A DNA stretch of 22,575 nt from a bacterium (GCA_905221115.1 CAJNBX010000021.1:1-22575); one strand, 5' to 3'; counted from the first letter of the stretch, positions 7,078 to 15,519 are shown. The notes: generated from the sequence alone by a model not told the origin. Program-made: numbers and translations.

Positions 7078-7638
7078 ATGAGCGTTAAAGAGCGTATTTT
7101 ACAAAGTGCTGAGGAATTGATTTATCAGAAGGGTTATGTGGCCACCTCCATCAGTGACATCATGGAGGCAGCTGATGTTGGCAAGGGACAGCTTTATTAT
7201 TATTTCAAATCTAAGAAGGAAATTGGTTTGACGGTCATTCAAGATATTTTAGCAAATTGGCGAAAAGAGCTTTTTGAAGATATTTTTGAAGCAGACAAGT
7301 CTGACAGTGACAAGTTTTCGGATATGATTGACTGGGTTTGTCAATTTCATGAAAGTCAGACGGTCTTTTATGGTTGCCCAATTGGTAATCTGATTGTGGA
7401 ATTGTCCACAGAAGATGAGAACTTCCGCTGTCCTCTCAATGATTTTATGACCCAATGGACAGAGAAGTTAGCCAGCCTCTTGCAAGACCTGCATGCTGAC
7501 TGGTCAGAAGAGCGGGCGCAGTTGCAGGCCCGTCAAGTCATCTCCAGTATTCAAGGCAGCATTGTCATTCTCAAAGTCAGCCAAGACATCCAAGTTTTAG
7601 AAAATAATATGACGGATTTGAAAAAGAATTATTGTTAA
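7078..7638 (+). CDS. TetR/AcrR-family transcriptional regulator
   Basis: 186 residues. Seen: an N-terminal TetR helix-turn-helix at about residues 22-48 (TSISDIMEAADVGKGQLYYYF), preceded by the first helix KERILQSAEELIYQKGY. The C-terminal two thirds form the ligand-binding part, with FYGCPIGNLIVELS near 98-111 resembling the GCPxGN segment of YxaF/LmrA-like regulators. The start is supported by GAGGTGAG. It is divergent from the isochorismatase-family gene, which has a dyad on its start site, so local repression relieved by a small molecule is likely. The ligand is unknown. The product is of normal length and its frame is intact, in contrast to the decayed regulator just downstream. Confidence 0.93.
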   Translation: MSVKERILQSAEELIYQKGYVATSISDIMEAADVGKGQLYYYFKSKKEIGLTVIQDILANWRKELFEDIFEADKSDSDKFSDMIDWVCQFHESQTVFYGCPIGNLIVELSTEDENFRCPLNDFMTQWTEKLASLLQDLHADWSEERAQLQARQVISSIQGSIVILKVSQDIQVLENNMTDLKKNYC

Positions 7639-7695
7639 TTTTTAGCCGAAGAATTAAAAGTATGTTAATTTATGGATTGTGGTTAAGAGGTAAGA

Positions 7696-8449
7696 ATGAC
7701 AACAGATATTAAAACTGAAATTGGTCATAGAGTAAGACAGGAACGTGAACGTCACAAATTGATGAGAGAAGATGTCTGTGGACAGAAGCTGACTTAATAA
7801 TCAAACAGCTGATGCGTACTGAGCTTGGGCAATCCTTGCCAACAATTACTAAGTTACAATATTTATCTAAGCGATTAGAAGTTCCGATAGATACTTTTCT
7901 TGAAAATAAAGAACTAGCTCTTCCTGAGGAAGAGTTGCTGAGTCTAGACTTGATTGAAAGAATATTAGACTTGATAAGAACAGGGACAGGTAGTTTCGCT
8001 GAAGATATTTTTGATGATTATTTTAAGCAAGTAACACTAAAGCAAGTTTACACATTCAATGATTTACTATTAATTGATTATTTTGCTATGCAATGTCAAG
8101 ACTTGATTTATAGAAGAGAGCATTAGATGATTTTCGGATTAAGTTGTTGAAACAGCAATTAGTTAGTGATGAAATGTATAATGTAGAGCTACTATCAGTT
8201 CTTTGTGCCATAGCGGGTGTTTATGTTGTTCATAATGACTATAAGCATATGATATCTCTAGTAAAAAAGATGAATGAAATTTTATCAGTAACAATGTTGC
8301 AAGTCTATAAACCTGGAATTTCAGTATTTGAAGCTAAGTGCTATCTTTATTTTGAAAATGATAAAAATAAAGCAAAGGAACTTTATCACTCAGCAACTAT
8401 ACTAGCTGAACAATTTGATGATAAAGTATTTGATAAAAAACGAAAATAG
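7696..8449 (+). pseudogene. Decayed Rgg/PlcR-like (RRNPP-type) XRE regulator
   Basis: Three consecutive pieces in different frames make up one regulator. Piece 1 (7696-7797) starts MTTDIKTEIGHRVRQERERHKL after AAGAGGTAAG and ends early at TAA. Restoring one base near 7784 opens the second frame (IKQLMRTELGQSLPTITKL), which completes the XRE helix-turn-helix and continues to a stop at 8124-8126. A second shift near 8110-8118 restores the tail (KRALDDFRIKLLKQQL to the stop at 8449), a helical TPR-like peptide-sensor domain. From memory of the family, tens of residues also seem missing in frame after ELALPEE, so an internal deletion is possible. The N-terminal DNA-binding domain is split, so the gene is unlikely to function unless these are sequencing errors. 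No peptide pheromone gene was seen nearby. Confidence 0.8.
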
Positions 8450-8484
8450 AAAACTTAAAACTATTCTCAATACTCCAGTTTCAC

Positions 8485-8512
8485 AAAAAAGAGACAGGAA
8501 ATTCCTGCCTCT
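8485..8512 (-). terminator. Terminator of adhE
   Basis: Minus strand GAGGCAGGAA pairs with TTCCTGTCTC across a very short centre with one mismatch, then TTTTTT. It lies just after the adhE stop. Confidence 0.85.
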
Positions 8513-8526
8513 AGGCTGATAAACGA

Positions 8527-11178
8527 TTATTTACGGCGTCCTGGACGTTCTGCATAGCCATAGTAAGCATCTGCCATGATTTCTTCCATGTCAGCTACCA
8601 TTGGCAAGCGTGGGTTAGCAGGTGAACATTGATCTTCATAAGCAAGTAAGGCAATTTCATGTAAGCTGTCTTTCCAAGCTTTTTCATCAATTCCTTGATC
8701 CTTGAAGTTCATCTTGATACCTACTGCAACACCAAGTTCGTAAACAGCTTTAGCGTATGCTTCAACTGCTTCTTCTGGAGTTGAGTGAGGCAAGCCAAGC
8801 ATTTTCGCGATATCTTGGAATTTCTCATCAGCTTTCCAGTAGTTATATTTAGGCCATGTAGTTGTCTTAGATGGACGAGTTCCGTTGTAACGGATAACAT
8901 ATGGAAGCAAGATTGCGTTTGTACGTCCGTGAACAGTATGATGAACACCACCAATCTTGTGAGCCATTGAGTGGCTCATCCCAAGGAAGGCATTGGCGAA
9001 GGCCATACCAGCCATTGTAGACGCATTGTGCATTTTCTCACGAGCTTCTGGGTCAGCTGTCTTAACAGATTTTTCTAACCATTCAAAGACAAGTTTGATT
9101 GTTTGAAGCGCAATACCATCTGTATAGTCGTTAGCAAAGTTTGAAGTGTAAGCTTCAGTCGCGTGAGTCAAGACGTCCATACCAGTGTCAGCTGCGATGA
9201 AATCTGGAACTGTTTCAACCAAAGCTGGGTCAACAATCGCAATAGTTGGTGTCAATGAGTAGTCAGCCAATGGATATTTGCGGTTGTTTTTCTTGTCAGA
9301 GATAACGGCAAATGGTGTTACTTCTGAACCTGTACCTGAAGTTGTTGGGATACCGATGTACTTCGCTTTCTTACCAAGTGATGGGAAGCGGAAGGCACGT
9401 TTACGGATATCCATGAATTTTTGAACCAAGTCACGGAAGTCGATTTCTGGTTGTTCGTAGAAGAGCCACATTACTTTCGCCGCGTCCATTGGAGAACCAC
9501 CACCAAGAGCAATGATTGTGTCAGGTTCAAATGCTTTCATCACTTCAGCACCACGTTCTACAGTTGTGATGTCTGGATCTGGTTCAACATCTGAGAAGAC
9601 TTGGATAGTTACACGGTTGCTACGTGTGTTCAATTGATCGATAACACGTTGAACGAAACCGAGTTTTTCGATAGATTTGTCTGTAACAATCAGAACGCGT
9701 TCAATATCTTCACATGTTTGAAGGTATTGGATAGAATTGCGTTCGAAGTAAATTTTTGAAGGAACTTTAAACCATTGCATATTATTTCTACGTTTCCCTA
9801 CTTTCTTGATGTTTAGGAGGTTAATAGCGCTCACGTTATCACCAACAGAGTTACGTCCGTATGAACCACATCCAAGTGTCAATGATGGGATGAAGGCATT
9901 GTAAACGTCACCGATACCACCGAAAGTAGATGGAGAGTTCCAGATAATACGCATAGCTTTGATTTCTGTACCAAAGCGTTTAGCAAGCTCTTCGTCTTTT
10001 GTGTGGATAGCTGCTGAGTGACCAAGTCCGTTAAACTCAACCATTTGACGAGCCTTTGTAAGACCGTCTTCTGTGTCTTCAGCTTTTAGGACAGCAATAA
10101 CTGGTGACAATTTTTCACGAGTCAATGGTTCTTTTGGTCCTACTTCCTCACATTCTGCAGCCAAGATGTTTGTTCCTTCTGGAACGCTGAATCCTGCTTG
10201 TTCTGCAATCCATGTAGCTGGTTTACCAACAATGTTTGCATTTAGTTTAGCACCAGCACAGTTTTTGCTGTTTGCTTTAACACCGAAACAGAATTCTTCA
10301 AGAAGTGCTTTTTCTTTTTTGTTTACAAAGTAAGTGTGGTATGATTTGAATTCTGCTACAAATTCGTCATACACTTCTTTATCAATGATAACCGCTTGCT
10401 CTGATGCACAGACCATACCATTATCAAATGATTTAGACATCACAATGTCATGGGCAGCTTGACGAAGGTCAGCTGATTTTTCTACATAAGCAGGAACGTT
10501 TCCGGCACCTACCCCAAGAGCTGGTTTCCCACATGAGTAAGCAGCTTTAACCATGGCGTTACCACCAGTTGCAAGGATAGTCGCAATACCTTCGTGGTTC
10601 ATAAGCGCTCCAGTTGCTTCCATAGATGGCTCTGTAATCCATTGAACACAGTTTTCAGGAGCTCCAGCTGCGACAGCGGCATCACGAACGATTTGTGCTG
10701 CGTGAGCTGATGATTCTTGAGCTGATGGGTGGAAGGCAAACACGATTGGATTACGTGTTTTCAAAGCAATCAATGATTTGAAAATTGCTGTTGATGTTGG
10801 GTTTGTTGTTGGAGTGACACCACACACAACACCGACAGGTTCTGCAATTTTAGTCAATCCTGTAACGGGATCATCTTCGATAACTCCGACAGTTTTAACT
10901 CCGCGCATGTTATTCACAACATGTTCACAGGCAAAAAGGTTTTTTGTAGCCTTGTCTTCAAATACACCACGACCAGTTTCTTCAATTGCATGTTGTGCTA
11001 GGATACCGTGCGCATCAAGAGCTGCAACTGAAGCTTTCGCTACGATGTAGTCAACTTGTTCTTGGTTCAACTTGCGCATTTCATCAAGTGCAACCAAGGC
11101 TTTTTTTACGAGACCATCGACATGCTTTTCAGCAGCAAGTTGTTTTTGCTCAGGTGTTACAGTTTTTTTATCAGCCAT
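8527..11178 (-). CDS. adhE: Bifunctional acetaldehyde-CoA/alcohol dehydrogenase AdhE
   Basis: 883 residues, the usual streptococcal length. It reduces acetyl-CoA through acetaldehyde to ethanol, consuming two NADH in mixed-acid fermentation. Seen: an N-terminal aldehyde dehydrogenase domain (about 1-440) with catalytic C257 in FDNGMVCASEQA; a linker near 450-470; and a C-terminal iron-dependent alcohol dehydrogenase with GGGSPMD (559-565), PTTSGTGSEVTPF, and iron ligands consistent with D668, H672, H736 and H750. The frame is uninterrupted. An in-frame ATG at 11190 is rejected as start because it is part of the GGAGG site for MADKKTVT. Family members form long helical filaments (spirosomes). 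Upstream lie a promoter, a Rex-type operator on the start site, an inverted repeat and a cre-like site, pointing to redox and carbon control. Confidence 0.97.
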   Translation of the reverse strand: MADKKTVTPEQKQLAAEKHVDGLVKKALVALDEMRKLNQEQVDYIVAKASVAALDAHGILAQHAIEETGRGVFEDKATKNLFACEHVVNNMRGVKTVGVIEDDPVTGLTKIAEPVGVVCGVTPTTNPTSTAIFKSLIALKTRNPIVFAFHPSAQESSAHAAQIVRDAAVAAGAPENCVQWITEPSMEATGALMNHEGIATILATGGNAMVKAAYSCGKPALGVGAGNVPAYVEKSADLRQAAHDIVMSKSFDNGMVCASEQAVIIDKEVYDEFVAEFKSYHTYFVNKKEKALLEEFCFGVKANSKNCAGAKLNANIVGKPATWIAEQAGFSVPEGTNILAAECEEVGPKEPLTREKLSPVIAVLKAEDTEDGLTKARQMVEFNGLGHSAAIHTKDEELAKRFGTEIKAMRIIWNSPSTFGGIGDVYNAFIPSLTLGCGSYGRNSVGDNVSAINLLNIKKVGKRRNNMQWFKVPSKIYFERNSIQYLQTCEDIERVLIVTDKSIEKLGFVQRVIDQLNTRSNRVTIQVFSDVEPDPDITTVERGAEVMKAFEPDTIIALGGGSPMDAAKVMWLFYEQPEIDFRDLVQKFMDIRKRAFRFPSLGKKAKYIGIPTTSGTGSEVTPFAVISDKKNNRKYPLADYSLTPTIAIVDPALVETVPDFIAADTGMDVLTHATEAYTSNFANDYTDGIALQTIKLVFEWLEKSVKTADPEAREKMHNASTMAGMAFANAFLGMSHSMAHKIGGVHHTVHGRTNAILLPYVIRYNGTRPSKTTTWPKYNYWKADEKFQDIAKMLGLPHSTPEEAVEAYAKAVYELGVAVGIKMNFKDQGIDEKAWKDSLHEIALLAYEDQCSPANPRLPMVADMEEIMADAYYGYAERPGRRK

Positions 11179-11211
11179 ATTTTCCTCCATAGCCTTTAAG
11201 GATTTTATCCT

Positions 11212-11229
11212 TTGTTAATTTTTTCACAA
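11212..11229. promoter_or_regulatory. Rex-type redox operator of adhE
   Basis: TTGTTAA, 4 bp, TTCACAA closely matches the Rex consensus TTGTGAA-N4-TTCACAA. It spans the predicted adhE transcription start (about 11227). Rex releases DNA when NADH is high, so this arrangement would derepress ethanol formation under reducing conditions. Confidence 0.75.
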
Positions 11230-11233
11230 GTTT

Positions 11234-11262
11234 ATTATAACCCTTTTTTTATGTTTTGTAAA
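11234..11262 (-). promoter_or_regulatory. Promoter of adhE
   Basis: Minus strand TTTACA, 17-bp spacer, TATAAT. The -10 lies directly next to the Rex-type operator. Two further TTGTGAA half-sites lie upstream, at 11278-11284 and 11300-11306. Confidence 0.85.
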
Positions 11263-11345
11263 CAGTTTCATAAACATTTCACAAAGAATTTTTGCGATAT
11301 TGTGAAATTACTCTCAAATACGTTATAGTATCAGCTTTTAACTAG

Positions 11346-11389
11346 AGGATTGTGAAATAACAACAAAAAAATTTTTATTTCACAATCCT
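11346..11389. repeat. 15-bp perfect inverted repeat carrying two outer Rex-like half-sites
   Basis: AGGATTGTGAAATAA (11346-11360) and its exact complement TTATTTCACAATCCT (11375-11389) flank a 14-bp A-rich centre. TTGTGAA and TTCACAA lie in the arms, but the gap between them is 22 bp rather than the 4 bp of a normal Rex site. No T-run follows either arm, so it is not an ordinary terminator. It lies about 120-160 bp upstream of the adhE start site. Confidence 0.7.
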
Positions 11390-11400
11390 AATAAACAGAT

Positions 11401-11414
11401 GGAAAACGCTTTCT
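11401..11414. promoter_or_regulatory. cre-like site (CcpA) upstream of adhE
   Basis: GGAAAACGCTTTCT matches the central positions of the cre consensus TGWAANCGNTNWCA but misses the first and last bases. It is far upstream of the adhE promoter and just after the terminator of the MORN gene, so its role is uncertain. Confidence 0.35.
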
Positions 11415-11423
11415 TGTTTATTG

Positions 11424-11448
11424 TAAAAAAACCTCCATGTCAGGAGGT
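11424..11448 (-). terminator. Terminator of the MORN-protein gene
   Basis: Minus strand ACCTCC, loop TGACAT, GGAGGT, then a T-run of at least six. It separates this transcript from the adhE control region. Confidence 0.85.
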
Positions 11449-11449
11449 C

Positions 11450-11860
11450 TTATTTTTGTTGAAAGATACCTTGTTTGAAGGTCCCTTCATAAACGACTTC
11501 TTGTTCTGTTGTTAGTTTCCCTTTTCCTTCAGCCTGACCATTTACAAAATCACCTTCGTAGGTCCAGCCTTCTTTAGATTGAAAGGTACCTTTTCCGTTG
11601 AAGGCTCCATTGTTGAAACCACCAGTATACTGGTCTCCATTTTGGAAGGTAATGGTACCTTGTCCATTCATTTTACCACGTACAAGACTGCCATCGTAAA
11701 CAATCGTTCCATTATCAAGCTTTAGAACACCTTTTCCGGGAATATTTAGAAAAAAGACGAGTACGGCACAGAAAACAATGGCAACTACTGCCAAAAGCTC
11801 TAAACGTTGACGAGTCAGATAGACACGATACTTTTCGTAAAAATTCTTAAGATTTTCCAT
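11450..11860 (-). CDS. Membrane-anchored MORN-repeat protein
   Basis: 136 residues from the ATG used here. Seen: a basic N-terminus, one membrane helix at about 22-38 (LLAVVAIVFCAVLVFFL), then MORN repeats with a 23-residue period: YDGSLVRGKMNGQG, YTGGFNNGAFNGKG, YEGDFVNGQAEGKG and a final partial YEGTFKQG. MORN repeats form beta-hairpin surfaces that bind lipids or proteins; the specific role here is unknown. A GTG start at 11866 is possible, but the AAGGAG site fits the ATG at 11860 better. The start lies inside the end of the upstream phosphatase gene (14-nt overlap), so the two are probably translationally coupled. Orientation of the repeats (outside the cell or inside) is not certain. 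Confidence 0.88.
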   Translation of the reverse strand: MENLKNFYEKYRVYLTRQRLELLAVVAIVFCAVLVFFLNIPGKGVLKLDNGTIVYDGSLVRGKMNGQGTITFQNGDQYTGGFNNGAFNGKGTFQSKEGWTYEGDFVNGQAEGKGKLTTEQEVVYEGTFKQGIFQQK

Positions 11861-12290
11861 CTTCACTCTCCTTCTCTAAACGTTCTAACCATGCTTGACA
11901 CCCCTCTTGAACACGCCGATAAGTTTCCTCAAAATCTCCTGTATACCAAGGATCTGGAACACTTTCAGATGCAAATGAGTAAATCTTATCTTGACAGTCT
12001 ACGGGACACATCTGACGTAGGTCAGAGACATTTGAAGCATCCATGCCTATAATATAATCAAAGGCTTCAAAATCTTCCTTACTAATCTGAAGCGATGTCT
12101 TGCCTTTTTCATAAGGAATCTCATACTGTTTAAAAATCCCTTGAGTTCCCTTATGAATCGGATTGCCATGTTCCCAAGAGGAAGTCGCTCGACTTTGAAT
12201 TTCATAATTAGCTGTCATTGATTTCATAACAAACTCGGCCATAGGGCTGCGACAAATATTTCCCAGACAGACAAAGACTAGTTTTTTCAT
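11847..12290 (-). CDS. Low-molecular-weight protein-tyrosine phosphatase
   Basis: 147 residues. Seen: the N-terminal P-loop CLGNICRSP (C8 to R14, the C-x5-R-S signature) and the general-acid motif DPWYTGDF with D113. Both are diagnostic of the LMW-PTP family, and the enzyme looks intact. These cytoplasmic enzymes remove phosphate from tyrosine; in streptococci they have been linked to capsule or stress control, but the substrate cannot be read here. The start is supported by AAAGGA. It follows yajC by 46 bp, across a terminator, and overlaps the MORN gene downstream. Confidence 0.93.
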   Translation of the reverse strand: MKKLVFVCLGNICRSPMAEFVMKSMTANYEIQSRATSSWEHGNPIHKGTQGIFKQYEIPYEKGKTSLQISKEDFEAFDYIIGMDASNVSDLRQMCPVDCQDKIYSFASESVPDPWYTGDFEETYRRVQEGCQAWLERLEKESEDGKS

Positions 12291-12311
12291 CCCATTTCCT
12301 TTCTTTTACAG

Positions 12312-12335
12312 AAAAACGGGAGTTCGTGATCCCGT
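12312..12335 (-). terminator. Terminator after yajC
   Basis: Minus strand ACGGGA, loop TCACGAAC, TCCCGT, then TTTT. It lies right after the yajC stop. No promoter is evident before the phosphatase gene, so read-through may supply it. Confidence 0.75.
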
Positions 12336-12336
12336 C

Positions 12337-12636
12337 TTATTTTTCAATTGCGCCTTCTAATGAAGCTGTTTCCTTCAGTGGCAATACGGTTTTGATAGCA
12401 GCTAGTTCAAAAGTCAAGTAAACTCCATCTACATCAAGGACAATTGTTCTCTTCTCCGTATCTACTTCATCGACTGTTCCGTAAAGTCCACCGATTGTAA
12501 TCACCTCATAGCCTTTTTGCAGTTTATTTAAGCTTTCCATACGTTTTTGTGCTTGTTTCTTTTGAGAACGTTGCGTAAAGAACATCAAGCCCATCATAAG
12601 GACTAGTATGATTAAAAATGTATAATTTGGATTCAT
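12337..12636 (-). CDS. yajC: Preprotein translocase accessory subunit YajC
   Basis: 99 residues. Seen: one N-terminal membrane helix (about 5-21) followed by TQRSQKKQAQKRMESLNKLQKG and the conserved YEVITIGGLYGTVDEVD segment, which is typical of YajC. YajC associates with SecDF and YidC near the SecYEG channel; streptococci generally lack SecDF, so its partner here may be YidC (inference). The start has AAAGGAG. Its own promoter is at 12667-12695. Confidence 0.94.
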   Translation of the reverse strand: MNPNYTFLIILVLMMGLMFFTQRSQKKQAQKRMESLNKLQKGYEVITIGGLYGTVDEVDTEKRTIVLDVDGVYLTFELAAIKTVLPLKETASLEGAIEK

Positions 12637-12666
12637 TAGTTTCTCCTTTGTCTTTTACATAGGACT

Positions 12667-12695
12667 ACTATATCAAATTTCAGCTACTTTTACAA
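12667..12695 (-). promoter_or_regulatory. Promoter of yajC
   Basis: Minus strand TTGTAA, 17-bp spacer, TATAGT, with an upstream TG making an extended -10. It lies between the tkt terminator and yajC. Confidence 0.75.
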
Positions 12696-12718
12696 GATTG
12701 TACCTTGCTTTTCTAGTA

Positions 12719-12742
12719 AGAAAAACCAGAGCTTGCGCCCTG
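12719..12742 (-). terminator. Terminator of tkt
   Basis: Minus strand CAGGGC, GCAA tetraloop, GCTCTG, then GTTTTTC. One G-T wobble is in the stem. Confidence 0.85.
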
Positions 12743-12752
12743 ATTTTTAGGA

Positions 12753-14729
12753 TTATTTCAAGTCTTGAACGACTTTTACAAGATTTTCTACAGTAAAGCC
12801 ATATTCTGCCAATACTTTTGGTGCTGGGGCAGAAGCTCCAAAGGTATCAATACCTAGAACGGCACCATCAAGACCAACATATTTGTACCAGTTTTGACTT
12901 GCACCCATTTCGACTGCAACACGACGGCGAACTGCATTTGGAAGAATTTCTTCCTTGTAAGCTGCATCTTGTTTATCAAAGACATCTGTTGATGGCATGC
13001 TGACTACGCGGATTTTGGCACCTTGACTAGCCAATTCTTTAGCAGCTGAGACAGCTAGATTGACCTCTGAACCTGTCGCAATCAAGATGGTATCAAAGTC
13101 GGCTGCATTTTCATAGACGACATAGGCACCTTTTGCAACCTTGTCGAAGTCTGTTCCCTCTTCAACAGTCAAGTTTTGACGTGTCAAGACAAGGGCAGTT
13201 GGTGTTTTTTCGCTTGTCACTGCAAGGTACCAAGCTGCTTGCGTTTCACGCGCATCTGCTGGGCGGAAAACGTTTAGATTTGGCATAGCACGAAGGCCGG
13301 CTAAGTGTTCAACTGGTTCGTGCGTTGGACCGTCTTCCCCAACCGCGATTGAATCGTGGGTAAAGACATAAGTCACAGGAAGTCCTTGTAAGGCTGACAA
13401 GCGAACAGCTGCCTTCACATAGTCAGAGAAGACGAAGAAAGTTCCACCGTATACACGAAGTCCACCGTGAAGGGCCATCCCGTTCAAGATCGTTCCCATG
13501 GCAAATTCACGAACACCAAACTGAATGTTACGGTTCAAGCGATTAGCATCATCTTGAAGTCCGTCAGTCTTGATATAAGTCATGTTTGAGTGAGCTAGGT
13601 CAGCTGATCCACCCAAGAAAGTTGGCAATTTAGCAGCTACAACATTCAAGGCATCTTGGCTCGAGTTACGAGTTGCTTGAGAGAAGCCATTTTCTAAGTC
13701 TGGGAAGTCTGCTGGAGTTACTTCAACTGGATCACGTCCATCGATGATGGCTTCTACTTCTGCTGCCAGTTCTGGATGAGCCTCTTTATAGTCAGCAACT
13801 AATTTTGTCCAAGCTTCATAAGCTGATGCGCCACGGTCTGCAACATGTTCTTTGAAATCAGCATATACTTGTTCTGGAATTTCAAATGGTTCGTAGTCCC
13901 AACCGAGAGCTTGACGAGTAGCTGCAGTTTCATCTGCTCCAAGAGGAGCACCGTGTACAGCATTAGTTCCTTGTTTGTTTGGAGAACCGTATCCAATAAC
14001 AGTCTTCACTTCAATCAAAGATGGTTTGCCTGAAGCTTTAGCTGTTTCGATAGCTGCATGGATAGCTTCCAAGTCTGTCCCATCTTCAACCAAGGCTGTA
14101 TGCCAACCGTAAGCATTGTAACGGTCACGAACACTTTCTGTAAAGGAATCTTTTGTCTCACCATCCAAGTTGATGTCATTTGAATCATAAAGAACAACCA
14201 ACTTGTCTAGTTTTTGCAAACCTGCGTATGAAGCCGCCTCACTTGAAACACCTTCCATCAAATCTCCGTCTCCACAAATAACATAAGTATAGTGGTCAAA
14301 GATATTGTAACCTTCGCGGTTATATTTGGCTGCCAAGAAACGTTCTGCTTGGGCAAAACCAGTGGCAGTTGAGATTCCTTGTCCTAGAGGACCTGTCGTA
14401 GCATCAATCCCGGCTGTATGGCCAAATTCTGGGTGACCTGGTGTTTTAGAACCCCATTGACGGAAGCTCTTAATCTCATCCATGCTGACATCTTCAAAAC
14501 CAGAAAGGTGAAGAAGGGCATAAAGAAGCATTGAACCATGGCCTGCTGAAAGAATAAAGCGGTCGCGGTTAATCCAGTTTGGTTGGGCTGGATTGATACG
14601 AAGTTGTTTTGTAAAGAGGCTGTAAGCCATTGGAGCCGCTCCCATAACCACACCTGGGTGACCTGAGTTGGCTTTATTAATGGCGTCAATACCTAGGAAA
14701 CGAATTGCATTAACAGATAGATTTGACAT
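12753..14729 (-). CDS. tkt: Transketolase
   Basis: 658 residues. A thiamine-diphosphate enzyme that moves two-carbon units between sugar phosphates in the pentose phosphate pathway. Seen: an N-terminal domain with [11 protein letters not shown] and [17 protein letters not shown]; the cofactor/magnesium motif GDGDLMEG starting at 153 with the matching Asn in DSNDINLDG; a central domain with [17 protein letters not shown] containing the conserved Glu-Asp region; and a C-terminal domain with ATGSEVNLA. The start has AAAGGAAA before the ATG. Codon use is that of a highly expressed gene. It is monocistronic, with its own promoter and terminator. In remembered pneumococcal genomes an ascorbate PTS (ula) cluster follows tkt toward jag; here it is absent. 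Confidence 0.97.
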   Translation of the reverse strand: MSNLSVNAIRFLGIDAINKANSGHPGVVMGAAPMAYSLFTKQLRINPAQPNWINRDRFILSAGHGSMLLYALLHLSGFEDVSMDEIKSFRQWGSKTPGHPEFGHTAGIDATTGPLGQGISTATGFAQAERFLAAKYNREGYNIFDHYTYVICGDGDLMEGVSSEAASYAGLQKLDKLVVLYDSNDINLDGETKDSFTESVRDRYNAYGWHTALVEDGTDLEAIHAAIETAKASGKPSLIEVKTVIGYGSPNKQGTNAVHGAPLGADETAATRQALGWDYEPFEIPEQVYADFKEHVADRGASAYEAWTKLVADYKEAHPELAAEVEAIIDGRDPVEVTPADFPDLENGFSQATRNSSQDALNVVAAKLPTFLGGSADLAHSNMTYIKTDGLQDDANRLNRNIQFGVREFAMGTILNGMALHGGLRVYGGTFFVFSDYVKAAVRLSALQGLPVTYVFTHDSIAVGEDGPTHEPVEHLAGLRAMPNLNVFRPADARETQAAWYLAVTSEKTPTALVLTRQNLTVEEGTDFDKVAKGAYVVYENAADFDTILIATGSEVNLAVSAAKELASQGAKIRVVSMPSTDVFDKQDAAYKEEILPNAVRRRVAVEMGASQNWYKYVGLDGAVLGIDTFGASAPAPKVLAEYGFTVENLVKVVQDLK

Positions 14730-14781
14730 AGAATTTCCTTTCTATTTGAGGTGATTATTGTATCACACATTCTATTTTACT

Positions 14782-14810
14782 ATTATATGAAAAAATACAT
14801 AGAATAGCAA
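14782..14810 (-). promoter_or_regulatory. Promoter of tkt
   Basis: Minus strand TTGCTA, 17-bp spacer, TATAAT, about 50 nt before the start codon. Confidence 0.8.
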
Positions 14811-14845
14811 TTAAACAATTCGACACTAGATAAGTCATCTATTTT

Positions 14846-15469
14846 CTACCCTCTAGTCGCTTGATAGTAGGGAAGTAAACGTTCATAAGCTTCATCTAAT
14901 TTTTCTAAAATCACTTCTAATGATTGATTTTCAATAAAAGAAACATCTGCCTTAACTAAAACTTTTCGAATTTCCTGATTAGATAGTTTATTTCTTAAAA
15001 TCTGACGATTTTCTTCGTTCGCATCCCATCTTTGACTTTGACCATCAGAGTAGGCTAGATAATAAATCCCTTTAACGGTTGGAATTTCTAATACCTTGGT
15101 TTGTTTCTCCAAAGTTTGCTCATCTTTCTTGCGCTCAATGAAACTGACTTCTAAGGAAATACCAAAATCAGTAGATGTCCCGTACAAACGAAGAGCCAAC
15201 ATAGGTTCTGTTACTTGTCCGTCTCTCTGTAGATAGACCCAGAAATGTGGTCGCAAGCGCTGCGCTTGGTTCATCCACTGGCTAGTCTGTTGGAGTTGCC
15301 ATTCTGGATGGCTTGATTGAAAGGCTTTGGCTAGTTCTGTAAAAGCCTTTCGTGCCTCTTGACCTTTGTGGCGCAATTCCAGCATCTTCTCTCGCTCTGC
15401 TCCCGCTTTATCAGGATTACGGTACTGCAAACCAGCAAAGTCTAAATAATCTCTTATCTTATTCAACAT
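14846..15469 (-). CDS. Conserved protein of unknown function
   Basis: 207 residues; I do not recognise the family with confidence. It begins MLNKIRDYLDFAGLQYRN and has a charged helical N-terminal third (EREKMLELRHKGQEARKAF), a middle part with beta-strand character and aromatic residues (RPHFWVYLQRDG; YYLAYSDGQSQRWDANEENR), and a charged C-terminus. No signal peptide, membrane helix or catalytic motif is obvious, so it should be cytoplasmic. GAGGAG precedes the ATG. It follows khpB by about 50 bp, beyond a terminator, so it is transcribed by read-through or an unseen promoter. The position next to khpB-yidC-rnpA suggests, but does not show, a link to RNA or envelope functions. Confidence 0.85.
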   Translation of the reverse strand: MLNKIRDYLDFAGLQYRNPDKAGAEREKMLELRHKGQEARKAFTELAKAFQSSHPEWQLQQTSQWMNQAQRLRPHFWVYLQRDGQVTEPMLALRLYGTSTDFGISLEVSFIERKKDEQTLEKQTKVLEIPTVKGIYYLAYSDGQSQRWDANEENRQILRNKLSNQEIRKVLVKADVSFIENQSLEVILEKLDEAYERLLPYYQATRG

Positions 15470-15492
15470 TAGTTTAATCTCCTCTAGCTAGC

Positions 15493-15517
15493 AAAAAATC
15501 AGGAGAACCCTGATTTT
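15493..15517 (-). terminator. Terminator after khpB
   Basis: Minus strand AAATCAGG, loop GTTCT, CCTGATTT, continuing TTTT. It ends the rnpA-yidC-khpB operon. Confidence 0.9.
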
Positions 15518-15519
15518 AC

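Noticed and set aside
8127..8449. Independent small gene of about 100 codons
   Set aside because: The sequence continues the Rgg/PlcR-like protein in a shifted frame, and the reading is open upstream of its ATG; it is treated as part of the pseudogene.
11178..11190. Upstream ATG of adhE (four extra residues)
   Set aside because: It overlaps the GGAGG ribosome binding site of the downstream ATG, and the family N-terminus is MADKKT.
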